A DNA stretch of 41,753 nt from Alkalihalobacterium elongatum (GTDB taxonomy: Bacteria > Bacillota > Bacilli > Bacillales > Bacillaceae_F), in NCBI RefSeq assembly GCF_019024285.1, contig NZ_WMKZ01000036.1:1-41753 (forward strand). The letters are read 5' to 3'. Made by a program: the position numbers and the translations under genes. The notes beneath the pieces are model-generated. The model was not told the DNA's origin. It ran no database searches and saw nothing but the letters and a program-made list of their open reading frames with translations. Below are positions 17,764 through 27,320 of the stretch, one piece after another (within the stretch, counting starts at the first letter, position 1; the number at the start of each line of letters is the position of its first letter).

Positions 17764-18735
17764 ATGGAAATAAAAAGACAACATGAACCCGTTCCTTTAC
17801 GCTTCGGGGACAAAAGATATCATTCTTGGAACTATCACTTAAGGCAGCAATTTGGCGAAAAGGTGTTTAAAATACCGCTGGATGCTGGCTTTGACTGCCC
17901 TAACCGTGACGGTAAGGTGGCTAGTGGCGGTTGTACGTTTTGCAGTGAGAGAGGCTCGGGTGACTTTGCTGGTGATCGAAAAGATGATTTAGTAACACAG
18001 TTTAGTACCATTAAAGAGCGCATGCACAGAAAGTGGAAAAGCGGAAAATATATTGGCTATTTTCAAGCATATAGTAATACGTATGCACCCGTTAGCCAAC
18101 TTAGAGAAATGTACGAAGTTATATTACAGCAAGACGGTGTGGTTGGCCTTTCGATTGCAACTCGTCCCGATTGCTTACCTGATGACGTTGTCGAATATTT
18201 GGCTGAATTAAACAAGCGAACTTACTTATGGGTAGAGCTTGGCTTACAAACCGTTCACGAGCGAACGGCTCTTTTAATTAACCGAGCACATGATTATCAA
18301 TGTTATATCGATGGTGTGAATAAGCTAAGAAAGCATGGGATTCGTGTATGTGCTCACATTATTAACGGTTTGCCTTTGGAAACGACAGAAATGATGAAAC
18401 AAACGGTAGAAGAAGTTTGTAAATTAGATATCCAAGGAATTAAAATCCATTTGCTTCATTTAATGAAAAAGACACCAATGGTTAAGCAGTATGAAAAAGG
18501 TCTTGTCCAGTTTATGGATTTCAATGAATACGTTAACCTAGTCGTCGATCAAATCGAGATACTCCCACCTCATGTTATCATTCATCGTTTAACAGGCGAT
18601 GGTCCAGCTGATATGGTGATAGGTCCGATGTGGAGCTTGAAAAAATGGGATGTACTAAATGCGATCGAAGCGGAACTTAAGCGCCGTGATACATGGCAAG
18701 GAAAGTTCTATCAAAAAGAAGGTGAAATCGAATGA
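17764..18735 (+). CDS. ytqA: Radical SAM protein YtqA (MnmL), tRNA wobble uridine modification
   Basis: This 323-residue radical SAM protein of the TIGR01212/YhcC group has the iron-sulfur cysteines Cys45, Cys57 and Cys60 (CPNRDGKVASGGCTFC), an atypical CX11CX2C spacing typical of this group. In Gram-positive bacteria YtqA has been linked, as MnmL, to conversion of the cmnm5 side chain of wobble uridine before methylation by MnmM; I recall this from recent work and it is not proven by the sequence. The ATG follows AAAGGTGA. Its TGA overlaps the ytqB ATG, so the two are coupled. Confidence 0.85.
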   Translation: MEIKRQHEPVPLRFGDKRYHSWNYHLRQQFGEKVFKIPLDAGFDCPNRDGKVASGGCTFCSERGSGDFAGDRKDDLVTQFSTIKERMHRKWKSGKYIGYFQAYSNTYAPVSQLREMYEVILQQDGVVGLSIATRPDCLPDDVVEYLAELNKRTYLWVELGLQTVHERTALLINRAHDYQCYIDGVNKLRKHGIRVCAHIINGLPLETTEMMKQTVEEVCKLDIQGIKIHLLHLMKKTPMVKQYEKGLVQFMDFNEYVNLVVDQIEILPPHVIIHRLTGDGPADMVIGPMWSLKKWDVLNAIEAELKRRDTWQGKFYQKEGEIE

Positions 18736-19304
18736 ATATAGATGGTATCCTCCCCTTTGCTCGAATACTATTAGAAAAGGTAGTTCATAGTGGTGATATT
18801 GCTATCGACGGTACGGCTGGAAACGGTCATGATACACTTTTTTTAGCGAAAAGAGTTGGCGAACATGGACGCGTCTATTCCTTTGACATTCAAGAAAAGG
18901 CGATCGAAAAAACAAAAAAAAGAGTAGTAGAACATGCAGTTGAAAAACAAGTGACACTACTTCATAAAAGTCATGATCATTTATCCGAAAGCATTCCGAA
19001 GGAGCACCAAGGAAAAATAAAAGGTGCTATTTTCAATTTAGGCTATTTACCTGGTGGCGACAAAGAAATTGTGACGAAACCAGAATCCACCCTCTCATCT
19101 ATTGAGCAGCTTTTTGAAATGCTCGACATTGGGGGCATTATTGTTCTAGTGATCTATCACGGCCATGAGCAAGGTAAACTTGAAAAGGCTGCGGTTTTAC
19201 AATATGTTGAACAATTAAATCAAGAAGATGTTCATGTATTAAAATACGAGTTTATTAATCAAAAAAACAACCCACCATTTATAATTGCGATTGAAAAAAG
19301 GTAA
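18732..19304 (+). CDS. ytqB: SAM-dependent tRNA methyltransferase YtqB (MnmM)
   Basis: This 190-residue class I methyltransferase has the SAM-binding loop DGTAGNGHDT and the acidic end of strand 2 as YSFDIQ, followed by the family segment FNLGYLPGGDKEIVT. B. subtilis YtqB is MnmM, which methylates 5-aminomethyl-(2-thio)uridine at tRNA position 34 to give mnm5(s2)U. The ATGA overlap with ytqA, its partner in the same pathway, supports the call. It ends at 19304 with no clear terminator. Confidence 0.88.
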   Translation: MNIDGILPFARILLEKVVHSGDIAIDGTAGNGHDTLFLAKRVGEHGRVYSFDIQEKAIEKTKKRVVEHAVEKQVTLLHKSHDHLSESIPKEHQGKIKGAIFNLGYLPGGDKEIVTKPESTLSSIEQLFEMLDIGGIIVLVIYHGHEQGKLEKAAVLQYVEQLNQEDVHVLKYEFINQKNNPPFIIAIEKR

Positions 19305-19432
19305 ATTACATTATTTTTCATTTTTGAAACGGTTGACAACCTGGGTAAGGTGGCTTAAAACTATAGTTAACATAAAAAATTCAGAAAATTAAAGATAGAG
19401 ACCAATTTATGAATTGGTGGGGGGAGAAATCT

Positions 19433-20008
19433 ATGACAATATTACAGACGATCCTTGATTATAACGAGACGTTTGTAAAAGAAAAAAAATACGAGGAATA
19501 TCAAACGACGAAATTCCCGAATAAAAAGCTAGTAATTTTATCTTGTATGGATACTCGTCTTACGGAACTATTACCTCGTGCGATGAATTTAAAAAATGGT
19601 GACGCAAAAATTATTAAAAATGCTGGCGCAATCATCAGTCACCCTTTTGGTAGTATTATGAGAAGTATTATTGTTGCGCTATACGAGCTACAAGCTCAAG
19701 AGGTTTGCATAATCGGTCACCACGGCTGTGGAATGGCTGGTCTTGAGTCAAATAGTGTTCTATCAAAAGCTGAAGACCGAGGCGTGTCGATGGAGAAAGT
19801 AGAGACCGTCGCTTTTGCAGGAATTAATGTGAATGAATGGCTTAAAGGCTTTTCAAAGGTCGAAGAAAGTGTAATGCATAGTGTTGAAATGGTTAAAAAA
19901 CATCCGCTTCTGCCACCAAATACGCCTGTCCATGGCTTAGTCATCTGTCCTGAAACAGGAAAATTAGATACCGTTGTAGATGGCTATGATTTTACAGGTG
20001 AAAAATAA
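19433..20008 (+). CDS. Beta-class carbonic anhydrase (YtiB-like)
   Basis: This 191-residue beta-carbonic anhydrase interconverts CO2 and bicarbonate. Zinc ligands and the catalytic dyad are visible: Cys38, Asp40 and Arg42 in SCMDTRL, and His96 to Cys99 in GHHGCGM. It resembles B. subtilis YtiB. A frame starts earlier at 19409, but GGGGGAG at 19419-19425 is correctly placed for ATG 19433 (MTILQTILD). A candidate TTGACA lies at 19333-19338; the -10 is unclear. It is followed by a terminator at 20097. Confidence 0.88.
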   Translation: MTILQTILDYNETFVKEKKYEEYQTTKFPNKKLVILSCMDTRLTELLPRAMNLKNGDAKIIKNAGAIISHPFGSIMRSIIVALYELQAQEVCIIGHHGCGMAGLESNSVLSKAEDRGVSMEKVETVAFAGINVNEWLKGFSKVEESVMHSVEMVKKHPLLPPNTPVHGLVICPETGKLDTVVDGYDFTGEK

Positions 20009-20096
20009 ATAAATTGCTGTATCTGAATGAGACTGGATTTACAATGTAAATCTAGCAGTTTTCACAATGAATTTCACCGGTAAAATTCATACTAAT

Positions 20097-20132
20097 AAAG
20101 GCTTAGAGACAATTAGTTCTCTACGCCTTTTT
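20097..20132 (+). terminator. Terminator after the carbonic anhydrase gene
   Basis: AAAGGC-t-TAGAGA pairs with TCTCTA-c-GCCTTT around an eight-base loop and is followed by more T. A smaller hairpin GATTTAC/GTAAATC lies at 20036-20052. Confidence 0.8.
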
Positions 20133-20264
20133 AGGTTAAAAGCTTATTCAACTGATTCTCCAGTTAATTTAAGTACAACACTTCACATTAAGGTTTTGAG
20201 ATAAGGAAAAGTACTACTAAATTTTTTACAGATCCTTTGATTTTTATTCGTTTTTATGTGGAAT

Positions 20265-20498
20265 TTACGAATTAGCAGGAATAGTGACTGTAATCTTATT
20301 TCCTAAATATTCTATAATAAGAGGTTTAATCGTAGGACAAGGTGCGTTTAACAACTTAATTTCTTGACCGAGAAGTGTTACATTAATATCAATTATTCTA
20401 GGTTCTATTTCTATAATTTCACCTACATATGTTTCACTTTCTCCAGTTGCTGTAGTAAGTTCAACGGAAACTAGCTCTAATTTTGGACCTATACCCAT
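20265..20498 (-). CDS. Small beta-rich protein of unknown function
   Basis: This ORF of 77 residues starts at ATG 20498, preceded by GAAAGGAG; a longer frame to 20549 has no such site. The product (MGIGPKLELVSVELTTATGES...) alternates hydrophobic and charged residues in the manner of beta strands and contains a single Cys (NAPCPTI). There is no signal peptide or transmembrane helix. I do not recognise a family. It stands alone between the carbonic anhydrase and a GNAT gene and has no near operon partner. Confidence 0.65.
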   Translation of the reverse strand: MGIGPKLELVSVELTTATGESETYVGEIIEIEPRIIDINVTLLGQEIKLLNAPCPTIKPLIIEYLGNKITVTIPANS

Positions 20499-20647
20499 AA
20501 AAATAACTCCTTTCAACTTGTATACACGATATCGATATGCTTTTAACATTTAATTTGGTTGGACAATATGGAACCTATAAAGCCCTTTTTACTTTGTTTG
20601 TATGCGCAATGTGTGCTAAGAGTTATAGATCTTGTCGAAAAAGAAAA

Positions 20648-20673
20648 AGCATTACCTTTATTCCAGTAATGCT
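20648..20673 (-). terminator. Terminator of the GNAT gene
   Basis: AGCATTAC and GTAATGCT form an 8-bp stem. On the minus strand it is followed by TTTTTC, just beyond the GNAT stop codon. Confidence 0.8.
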
Positions 20674-20686
20674 CCATTTAGCTTAA

Positions 20687-21175
20687 CTATATTTTAAATG
20701 TTTGAATTAAACACGGTTCTTCATCAATAATGTCTTCTCTTTCTTCGAATTGAATATTCAATTCACTGTAAATCTTTTTCCAAAATGAAACAGCAGGCTT
20801 ATTTTTAATAAGCTCAATAACAAAATATTTCCCTTGCTTTTCTTGAAATATTTTTTTAATCGTTTGCTTACCTAATCCTTTGCCTTTGTATTTATTTAGG
20901 ATAAAAATATCATTTATTCCAAAGTCATTACTTTTTTTCAAGAAAGGACGCTCTAATAATAATATAAAGCCTATAATACTATCTTCCATTTTTATAAAAT
21001 ATGGGGAAATTCCATCAATTTCCCAAAACTTTTCTAAATCCTCATATTCAAATAAACCGTCAGCTCCAATGTCAATATATGAAGTGAATTTTGAAAGATC
21101 ATGAAGATACAAAGAGTAAAGGTTTCTTAAGATAGGTTTTTCGGTTTCTAATACCTCTTTTAATGTAATACCCAT
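20687..21175 (-). CDS. GNAT family N-acetyltransferase
   Basis: This 162-residue protein has a GNAT fold: strand pair YFIKMEDSIIGFILLLER, then the DIFILNKYKGKGLGKQTIKKIF segment that carries the acetyl-CoA binding R/Q-x-x-G-x-G/A motif (GKGLGK), and a C-terminal FWKKIY. It would transfer an acetyl group from acetyl-CoA to an unknown small molecule or protein amine. GGGGAAAT lies before the ATG. It is monocistronic with its own terminator. Confidence 0.82.
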   Translation of the reverse strand: MGITLKEVLETEKPILRNLYSLYLHDLSKFTSYIDIGADGLFEYEDLEKFWEIDGISPYFIKMEDSIIGFILLLERPFLKKSNDFGINDIFILNKYKGKGLGKQTIKKIFQEKQGKYFVIELIKNKPAVSFWKKIYSELNIQFEEREDIIDEEPCLIQTFKI

Positions 21176-21240
21176 TCTGTAATTTCCCCTTTTAAAATAT
21201 TTGTATATCTATTTTTCGATGCTGCACCACGGTTCTCCAC

Positions 21241-22296
21241 CTACCTCTTCCGGCGATATACCCAACTATTTAAATAGAAGAAAAACGTAGACATTCCACC
21301 AAACCGAATAAACTTCTTGGCTGTTTCTTTCACCTTTTTTTGTCTTTGGACTTTTTCATCAGCCAAGTAAATAGCGACCAAGCCCTTATTAATCAAGTAA
21401 TGGAAGTTTCTATTAGGTAGTTGGTTTATGCTCACTTCTGCTTGTTTTACAAAATGACGAAACCGAGAAATTAAATCTTCTTCACTTTCATAGTAGAAAC
21501 AAAAGTTTAAGTCTCCACCGATACGATCTTCCTCCTGATCAATAAAATAATCTAGTAATATATGTAACCCTTGAACATAAGGAAAGTAACCATCTTTCAC
21601 TCGTTTAACGGTTGCTTCTGCAAGACTTTCATCGGTAGCATATGCCGCCATACAAAAAATACCTAATGTTGAACCCGCACAAGCTGAAAACTCATACCAA
21701 GACATTTCAGGTACATTCTCTTTATGTTGTTCAAACCATTCTTGAAGCAGAGGTTCACGATCTTCTTTTTTTACATGCTTGTACACTTGAAGGTCACAAT
21801 AATATTGGCAGAGTTCGTTCATGGCTAATTGGACTTTATTAAAGGATGGAAGGTCCTCTAACACTTGTTGACAAGTAAGTACTAAACTTCGCAAGTATCC
21901 TCCATCATCCTGTTCCGTTCGCAATCGATAATAATTAACCGGCTCTGCCCCTGGTGTTAAAGCATGTATCATTGATTCATGTAACGCCCGAAAGTCCTCT
22001 GGGTCTAAAGAGGTACTACGGTCACAGAGGTTATCTAAATAATCACTAATCGTTTGATAGGCAACGATAAATCTTATGATTTTATCATATTGACGTCCAG
22101 CCAATAATCCATAAATTCCGCCACCCTCACAGTGAAATGTCTTTGTTTCTATACTCATGAGCGCTTGTTTTTTCAGTTCAGGATCTGGGATGGTTTGAGC
22201 TTTAAGTTTCCATTCATCTAAATACGTATGTACCGTTGGTATTACTTCTCGATAAATGCTGTACATTAACGTCCAAGGTAGACTAGGTACTTTCAA
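21241..22296 (-). CDS. ytpB: Tetraprenyl-beta-curcumene synthase (YtpB, DUF2600)
   Basis: This 351-residue protein matches YtpB of B. subtilis, a C35 terpene synthase that cyclises heptaprenyl diphosphate to tetraprenyl-beta-curcumene, a precursor of sesquarterpenoids. The metal-binding aspartate-rich segment is DYLDNLCD (residues 85-92). There is no signal peptide. The start is TTG at 22296 behind GGAGGAGGG. It lies 107 bases downstream of ytpA on the same strand, as in B. subtilis, and probably forms one unit with it. Confidence 0.88.
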   Translation of the reverse strand: MKVPSLPWTLMYSIYREVIPTVHTYLDEWKLKAQTIPDPELKKQALMSIETKTFHCEGGGIYGLLAGRQYDKIIRFIVAYQTISDYLDNLCDRSTSLDPEDFRALHESMIHALTPGAEPVNYYRLRTEQDDGGYLRSLVLTCQQVLEDLPSFNKVQLAMNELCQYYCDLQVYKHVKKEDREPLLQEWFEQHKENVPEMSWYEFSACAGSTLGIFCMAAYATDESLAEATVKRVKDGYFPYVQGLHILLDYFIDQEEDRIGGDLNFCFYYESEEDLISRFRHFVKQAEVSINQLPNRNFHYLINKGLVAIYLADEKVQRQKKVKETAKKFIRFGGMSTFFFYLNSWVYRRKR

Positions 22297-22403
22297 AATG
22301 ACCCTCCTCCCGTTTCCAATAATTTAATATATAGTACATTATCACAATCGGTTTTATTATCCAAATCTAGTGCTTATTAATTTCACTCAATATTTGCCGC
22401 ATT

Positions 22404-23183
22404 TTAAAGATGGAGCTCCGCAAACACTCTTGCATAACGAAACACACTATCACGTTCTGGCTCATTAAATAATTCGTGGAAAAGTCCATCCCATTCTTTA
22501 AACCATTTTTCATCGACTTTTAATTGATCATACCAATTCCTTGAAGCATCATTATCTACTATATGATCGTCTCCTGCTTGAATTAAAAGAAGAGGAACAT
22601 TTGGGAATTTATTGATTTTTTTATTGGCTAACGCCATTGCTTTAACAATTTCTTGATACCAGCGCAAGGAAACCTTCGTTACTCTTAATTCATCTATTAA
22701 GTACATTTCTCTTATTTCTTCGTTTCGGGTCACAAGATGTGTCTTTAATCCAGACGGCGCTGTGACACTTGGTAATAATCGATGTAACGCTTTGGAAGTC
22801 ATCGTCTTATATTTCGGTGGTTCCTCCGCTAATTTTAATAACGGTGATGACAATATGACTCCGTGTAGATCCAATTTCTTTTCCATTAATGTACGAATGG
22901 AAACAAGTCCCCCCATGCTATGACCTAATAGATAAACAGGTAAGCCATATAAAGCTGCTTCTTTATACCATTCATACACTGTTTCAATATATTGATTAAA
23001 CGAGTCAATATGCCCTCGCTTTCCTCTCGTTTTTCCTTGTCCAGGCAGGTCGCCCATCACAATATGAAAACCCGCTTGCTGCCATTGTTTTCTTAACCAA
23101 CCGTATCTTCCGTGATGCTCACCTGCTCCATGGACGATAACTATAACACCCTTTGGCTGTTGACTACATTCCCATTTCCACAT
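22404..23183 (-). CDS. ytpA: Alpha/beta hydrolase YtpA (lysophospholipase-like)
   Basis: This 259-residue serine hydrolase resembles the monoacylglycerol lipase/lysophospholipase group. VHGAGEHHGRY (18-28) is the typical oxyanion region, Ser89 in GHSMGG is the nucleophile, and an Asp (QAGDDHIVD) and His (GLFHELFNEPERD) complete the triad. B. subtilis YtpA is implicated in making the phospholipid antibiotic bacilysocin. GAAAGGGG precedes the ATG. It leads the ytpA-ytpB pair. Confidence 0.85.
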   Translation of the reverse strand: MWKWECSQQPKGVIVIVHGAGEHHGRYGWLRKQWQQAGFHIVMGDLPGQGKTRGKRGHIDSFNQYIETVYEWYKEAALYGLPVYLLGHSMGGLVSIRTLMEKKLDLHGVILSSPLLKLAEEPPKYKTMTSKALHRLLPSVTAPSGLKTHLVTRNEEIREMYLIDELRVTKVSLRWYQEIVKAMALANKKINKFPNVPLLLIQAGDDHIVDNDASRNWYDQLKVDEKWFKEWDGLFHELFNEPERDSVFRYARVFAELHL

Positions 23184-23350
23184 AATAATCCCCTTTCTAT
23201 CTATTTTTTTCCCCCAGTATTTGCTAAACTAAACGTATTGTATCAGGAGATTTTAATTATTGTTATTATATTTAGTTTATGTCAGCATTCCGTGACATTT
23301 TCCATTTTAAAACTTACCTCAGATTAATTATTTTAAAGGAGCTGTTTTCT

Positions 23351-23866
23351 TTGATCTATCCTTATCATAACAAAACACCAGATATCGCCGCTTCAGCATT
23401 TCTTGCAGATTTTGTTACAGTTACAGGCGATGTCAAAATTGGAGAAGAAACAAGCATTTGGTTCAATACTGTCATTCGTGGGGATGTTGCTCCTACCGTT
23501 ATTGGGGACCGAGTAAATGTCCAAGATAATTCAGTGCTTCATCAAAGTCCAAATAACCCACTCGTTATAGAAGATGATGTTACTGTTGGCCACCAAGTCA
23601 TTTTACATAGCTGTATCATACGAAAAGAAGCACTCATTGGCATGGGATCTATCGTTCTTGACGGTGCAGAAATTGGTGAAGGTGCTTTTATTGGAGCAGG
23701 TAGTCTAGTACCTCAAGGAAAAGTAATCCCACCGAACACACTTGCATTCGGCCGACCAGCGAAAGTCGTTCGTGAGTTAACAGAAGCAGACCGTAAAGAT
23801 ATGGCAAGGATTCGTAGAGAGTATGTTGAAAAAGGACAATATTATAAAAGTCTTCAATCTAAATAA
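23351..23866 (+). CDS. ytoA: Gamma-carbonic anhydrase family protein YtoA
   Basis: This 171-residue left-handed beta-helix protein has hexapeptide repeats (IGEETSIW, IGDRVNVQ, IEDDVTVG, IGEGAFIG). The three histidines expected for zinc are present: His64 (VLHQS), His81 and His86 (GHQVILHS). Family members may or may not hydrate CO2. A longer frame starts at ATG 23279, but it adds 24 residues absent from YtoA proteins; AAAGGAG at 23335-23341 fits TTG 23351, giving the usual MIYPY start. Confidence 0.85.
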   Translation: MIYPYHNKTPDIAASAFLADFVTVTGDVKIGEETSIWFNTVIRGDVAPTVIGDRVNVQDNSVLHQSPNNPLVIEDDVTVGHQVILHSCIIRKEALIGMGSIVLDGAEIGEGAFIGAGSLVPQGKVIPPNTLAFGRPAKVVRELTEADRKDMARIRREYVEKGQYYKSLQSK

Positions 23867-23879
23867 TTTGATTTCACTC

Positions 23880-23912
23880 ACACTAGGGATTATTGCCTCC
23901 TTAGTGTTTTTT
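23880..23912 (+). terminator. ytoA terminator
   Basis: ACACTAGGGA pairs with TCCTTAGTGT (one G-T pair) and is followed by six T. Confidence 0.85.
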
Positions 23913-24080
23913 ATTGTCTAAAAAATTGTTGCTTTTTGCTGAAAACCATTAAGACGCCTTTACGTTACTTAAAAATATTTTAAAATTGCCTTCATATTTC
24001 CAAAACATTAAATTGTTACGATTTGGTTAACAGAGCTAATCGAGTGCCAAATGGCAACTTCATTGAAAAGAGGGTATCTT

Positions 24081-24620
24081 ATGGATCGTTCAAAACAATG
24101 GTTATACCGCACAGACTGTAGCCTATTCTATTTTTTCAACGAAAAAAGCCGTTCCAAAAATTATTTCATTCTAATGAACAACATTACACATTTAGGAGGA
24201 GCTACTTTTACAGTCGGTGTAACTATCCTTCTTTGTTTTCTCCTCTCTGCACCAATCCAATCTTTCGCATTTGCAGCTGCGCTAGCATTAACACTAAGTC
24301 ATCTTATCGTTGTAATTATTAAAAAAGGCTTTAGACGAAAACGCCCTTACCTCGTACTACCGAACACCTTTGTTGTTGAGAACCCGTTTAAAGATCACTC
24401 TTTTCCTTCGGGGCATACAACAGCTATCTTCTCGATAATAACACCGTTCATTCTTTTTAACCCTTGGCTATCCATCCTTTTTTTACCCATTGCCATTCTA
24501 GTCGGGGTATCGAGAATTTATCTTGGCTTACATTACCCTTCAGATGTAATTGTTGGAGCTTTACTCGGTTTTTCTAGTGCATTATTAGCAACTATTTTAC
24601 TGAACCCTTTATTTCTATAA
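24081..24620 (+). CDS. PAP2-family membrane phosphatase
   Basis: This 179-residue integral membrane protein has the three-part PAP2 active site: KKGFRRKRP (81-89), PSGH (109-112) and SRIYLGLHYPSD (144-155). About five transmembrane helices flank it. It would dephosphorylate a lipid phosphate such as phosphatidic acid or undecaprenyl pyrophosphate at the outer membrane face. Start ATG 24081 has AAGAGGG six bases upstream; an in-frame ATG at 24051 lacks a site. The gene is 47 bases upstream of a glycosyltransferase on the same strand, so a joint role in lipid or envelope polymer metabolism is likely. Confidence 0.85.
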   Translation: MDRSKQWLYRTDCSLFYFFNEKSRSKNYFILMNNITHLGGATFTVGVTILLCFLLSAPIQSFAFAAALALTLSHLIVVIIKKGFRRKRPYLVLPNTFVVENPFKDHSFPSGHTTAIFSIITPFILFNPWLSILFLPIAILVGVSRIYLGLHYPSDVIVGALLGFSSALLATILLNPLFL

Positions 24621-24667
24621 AATCTCTTTCATTTTGAAGACGGAATGGTGTAGGAGGTCGTGTTAGT

Positions 24668-25828
24668 ATGAAAATTGCCTTATTTACGGATACATTTACT
24701 CCTCAAGTAAACGGAGTTGCTCGTACCTTACAACAACTAGTTAATCACTTTGAACATCGTGATGTACCATATCAACTGTTTGTTCCAGAGACGATCCAAC
24801 AGACAGATATGTATTCCAATCATATTCATTCGTTTTATAGCTTGCCTTTTTTCTTATACCCAGAGTGTCGTATGGCACTTCCAAACCCTTTTACGATACG
24901 GCAGCAGATGGATTCCTTTAAACCTGACCTCATTCACATTACAACACCATTTAATATTGGCCTTAGTGGTCTGCACTACGGTAAAAAACAAAACATTCCC
25001 ATGGTCGGTTCATATCACACACATTTTGATCATTATTTAAAATATTATAAGCTGACGTTTATGTCAGAATGGCTTTGGAAATTCATGAAGTGGTTTTACT
25101 CTCATTTCAATAAAACATTTGTACCTTCACAACAAACGAGAAAGCATTTAGCGAAGCGAGGATTTACAAATATCGAACTTTGGACTCGCGGTGTCGACTG
25201 TTTTCAATTTAGCCCAAGGGAAAAAGACCAAAGCTTATACGAACAGTTTCATATTCGCAAAAAGTATGTACTTCTATACGTAGGAAGAATGGCACCAGAA
25301 AAAGATCTTGATACATTACGTGCTGTAATGGAACAGCTTCCCGATGGCATAAGAAATGAAGTACATTGGATTTATGTTGGTGATGGACCGCTTCTTCACG
25401 AATACCAAGATCAGTTCAAAGAGAATATAACGTTTACTGGTTATTTAAGTGGACGTGAATTAGCTGCTATTTATTCACTTGCGGACCTATTTGTTTTCCC
25501 TTCGACAACTGAAACATTTGGTAATGTCGTGTTAGAAGCTTTAGCTTCCGGCACTCCAGCTATTGTTGCCAATTCAGGCGGCGTTACAGAAATTGTCAAT
25601 CATCAAAAAACAGGAATGATTTGTGAAGCGAAAAACCCACAGTCTTTTATTTCAGCGATCGAAAAGTTGCTAGCTGATGACATCCTACGTATACAAATGG
25701 GCCATGAAGCGAGAAAATACGCTCGCACCCAATCGTGGGAAGTTATTTTTGATAACCTCCTTTTGCAATATGAGAAGGCTTACGCAATGTCGCGTTCACA
25801 AATTAAAATGGCCTCTTCAAACTTTTAA
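24668..25828 (+). CDS. GT4-family glycosyltransferase
   Basis: This 386-residue glycosyltransferase has the GT-B fold. The N-terminal acceptor domain begins FTDTFTPQVNGVARTLQ, and the donor domain has GRMAPEKDLDTL and the EX7E pair Glu282/Glu290 in STTETFGNVVLEALASG. This is the pattern of the GDP-mannose-type or diacylglycerol glucosyl/mannosyltransferases of low-GC bacteria; donor and acceptor cannot be set from sequence. GGAGGTCGTGTT precedes the ATG. It shares a strand and short spacing with the PAP2 gene. Confidence 0.85.
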   Translation: MKIALFTDTFTPQVNGVARTLQQLVNHFEHRDVPYQLFVPETIQQTDMYSNHIHSFYSLPFFLYPECRMALPNPFTIRQQMDSFKPDLIHITTPFNIGLSGLHYGKKQNIPMVGSYHTHFDHYLKYYKLTFMSEWLWKFMKWFYSHFNKTFVPSQQTRKHLAKRGFTNIELWTRGVDCFQFSPREKDQSLYEQFHIRKKYVLLYVGRMAPEKDLDTLRAVMEQLPDGIRNEVHWIYVGDGPLLHEYQDQFKENITFTGYLSGRELAAIYSLADLFVFPSTTETFGNVVLEALASGTPAIVANSGGVTEIVNHQKTGMICEAKNPQSFISAIEKLLADDILRIQMGHEARKYARTQSWEVIFDNLLLQYEKAYAMSRSQIKMASSNF

Positions 25829-25883
25829 TTTTGACGTTGCTTTGTTGTAATGGAAGTTAACAGCCCTAATAGAGTCAAAAAAA

Positions 25884-25907
25884 GCGCAATGATTAATACC
25901 ATTGCGC
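25884..25907. terminator. Bidirectional terminator between the GT4 gene and metK
   Basis: GCGCAATG and CATTGCGC form an 8-bp stem flanked by A runs on the left and T runs on the right, so it can end both convergent genes. Confidence 0.88.
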
Positions 25908-25976
25908 CTTTTTGCCACTACCTCTATATCTTGTTTACCACCATGAAACAGTTTATTCTAGTTGCACAGTGACGCT

Positions 25977-27179
25977 TTAAAGTACTTCTGCTCTTAAAAC
26001 GTCTGCTTTATCTGTTTGCTCCCATGGTAGATCAATATCGTTACGTCCGAAGTGACCATAAGCAGCTGTTTGCTTATAAATTGGACGGCGAAGATCTAAC
26101 ATTTTAATAATTCCAGCAGGGCGAAGGTCGAAATGTTTACGTACAAGTCCTACGAGAACTTCTTCTGATACTTTCCCTGTTCCAAATGTATCAACCGAGA
26201 TTGACACTGGCTGTGCTACTCCGATCGCATAAGCTAGCTGAACTTCACAGCGATCAGCTAAACCAGCGGCAACAATGTTCTTGGCAACATAACGAGCTGC
26301 ATAAGCACCAGAGCGATCAACCTTCGTTGGATCCTTACCTGAAAATGCTCCTCCACCATGACGAGCATAACCACCGTACGTATCAACAATAATTTTACGA
26401 CCTGTTAACCCAGCATCACCTTGAGGGCCACCAATTACGAAGCGGCCAGTCGGGTTTATAAAATATTTTGTTTCGTCATCAATTAAATTAGCAGGGACAA
26501 CTGGTTTTATGACATACTCTTTAATATTGCGCTGTATTTGCTCTAATGTGACTTCAGGGTGATGTTGAGTAGATATAACAATCGTATCAATACGAACTGG
26601 TTTTTCATTCTCATCATATTCTACTGTCACTTGAGTTTTGCCATCAGGACGTAAATATGGAAGAATATCATCTTTACGAACTTCTGTTAAACGACGAGAT
26701 AGTTTATGTGCTAAAGAAATTGGTAGCGGCATTAACTCTTCTGTTTCATTATCAGCATAACCAAACATTAACCCTTGGTCTCCTGCACCAATCGCTTCAA
26801 TCTCTTCATCTGTCATTTGTCCTTCACGAGCTTCTAGTGCCTGGTTTACCCCTTGAGCAATATCTGGGGACTGCTCATCAATTGAAGTTAATACTGCACA
26901 AGTTTCAAAATCAAATCCATACTTCGCTCGAGTATAACCAATATTTTGAATCGTTTCACGAACGATCTTAGGAATATCAACGTATGTACTTGTCGTGATC
27001 TCCCCTGCTACAAGTACTAAACCTGTAGTTACTGAAGTTTCACAAGCTACACGTGCATTCGCATCATTTGTTAAGATTGCATCTAAAATTGCATCCGAAA
27101 TTTGGTCACAAATTTTATCTGGATGCCCTTCTGTCACTGATTCTGAAGTGAATAAGCGACGACTTTTCTTTTCTACCAT
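25977..27179 (-). CDS. metK: S-adenosylmethionine synthetase
   Basis: This 400-residue enzyme makes SAM from methionine and ATP. Signatures: [16 protein letters not shown] (18-33) at the N-terminus, [12 protein letters not shown] in the central domain, and [23 protein letters not shown] in the C-terminal part. Length and all three domains are complete. It is preceded by a SAM-I riboswitch that would shut it off when SAM is abundant, and ends at a shared terminator. Confidence 0.98.
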   Translation of the reverse strand: MVEKKSRRLFTSESVTEGHPDKICDQISDAILDAILTNDANARVACETSVTTGLVLVAGEITTSTYVDIPKIVRETIQNIGYTRAKYGFDFETCAVLTSIDEQSPDIAQGVNQALEAREGQMTDEEIEAIGAGDQGLMFGYADNETEELMPLPISLAHKLSRRLTEVRKDDILPYLRPDGKTQVTVEYDENEKPVRIDTIVISTQHHPEVTLEQIQRNIKEYVIKPVVPANLIDDETKYFINPTGRFVIGGPQGDAGLTGRKIIVDTYGGYARHGGGAFSGKDPTKVDRSGAYAARYVAKNIVAAGLADRCEVQLAYAIGVAQPVSISVDTFGTGKVSEEVLVGLVRKHFDLRPAGIIKMLDLRRPIYKQTAAYGHFGRNDIDLPWEQTDKADVLRAEVL

Positions 27180-27320
27180 CTAACAGTATCCTCCTTTTAA
27201 CATCTTTTAGAGTGAATACAATCCTATAATAGTATCCTCCCCATAAAATGTGTTAAATATTGATACGGCACTCATTCCCTCACCATTGTGAGTAAATTTT
27301 AAGACATGTATAGTCATTAA

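Noticed and set aside
26657-26971. 104-residue plus-strand ORF inside metK
   Set aside because: It is antisense to the strongly supported metK and shows no domain.
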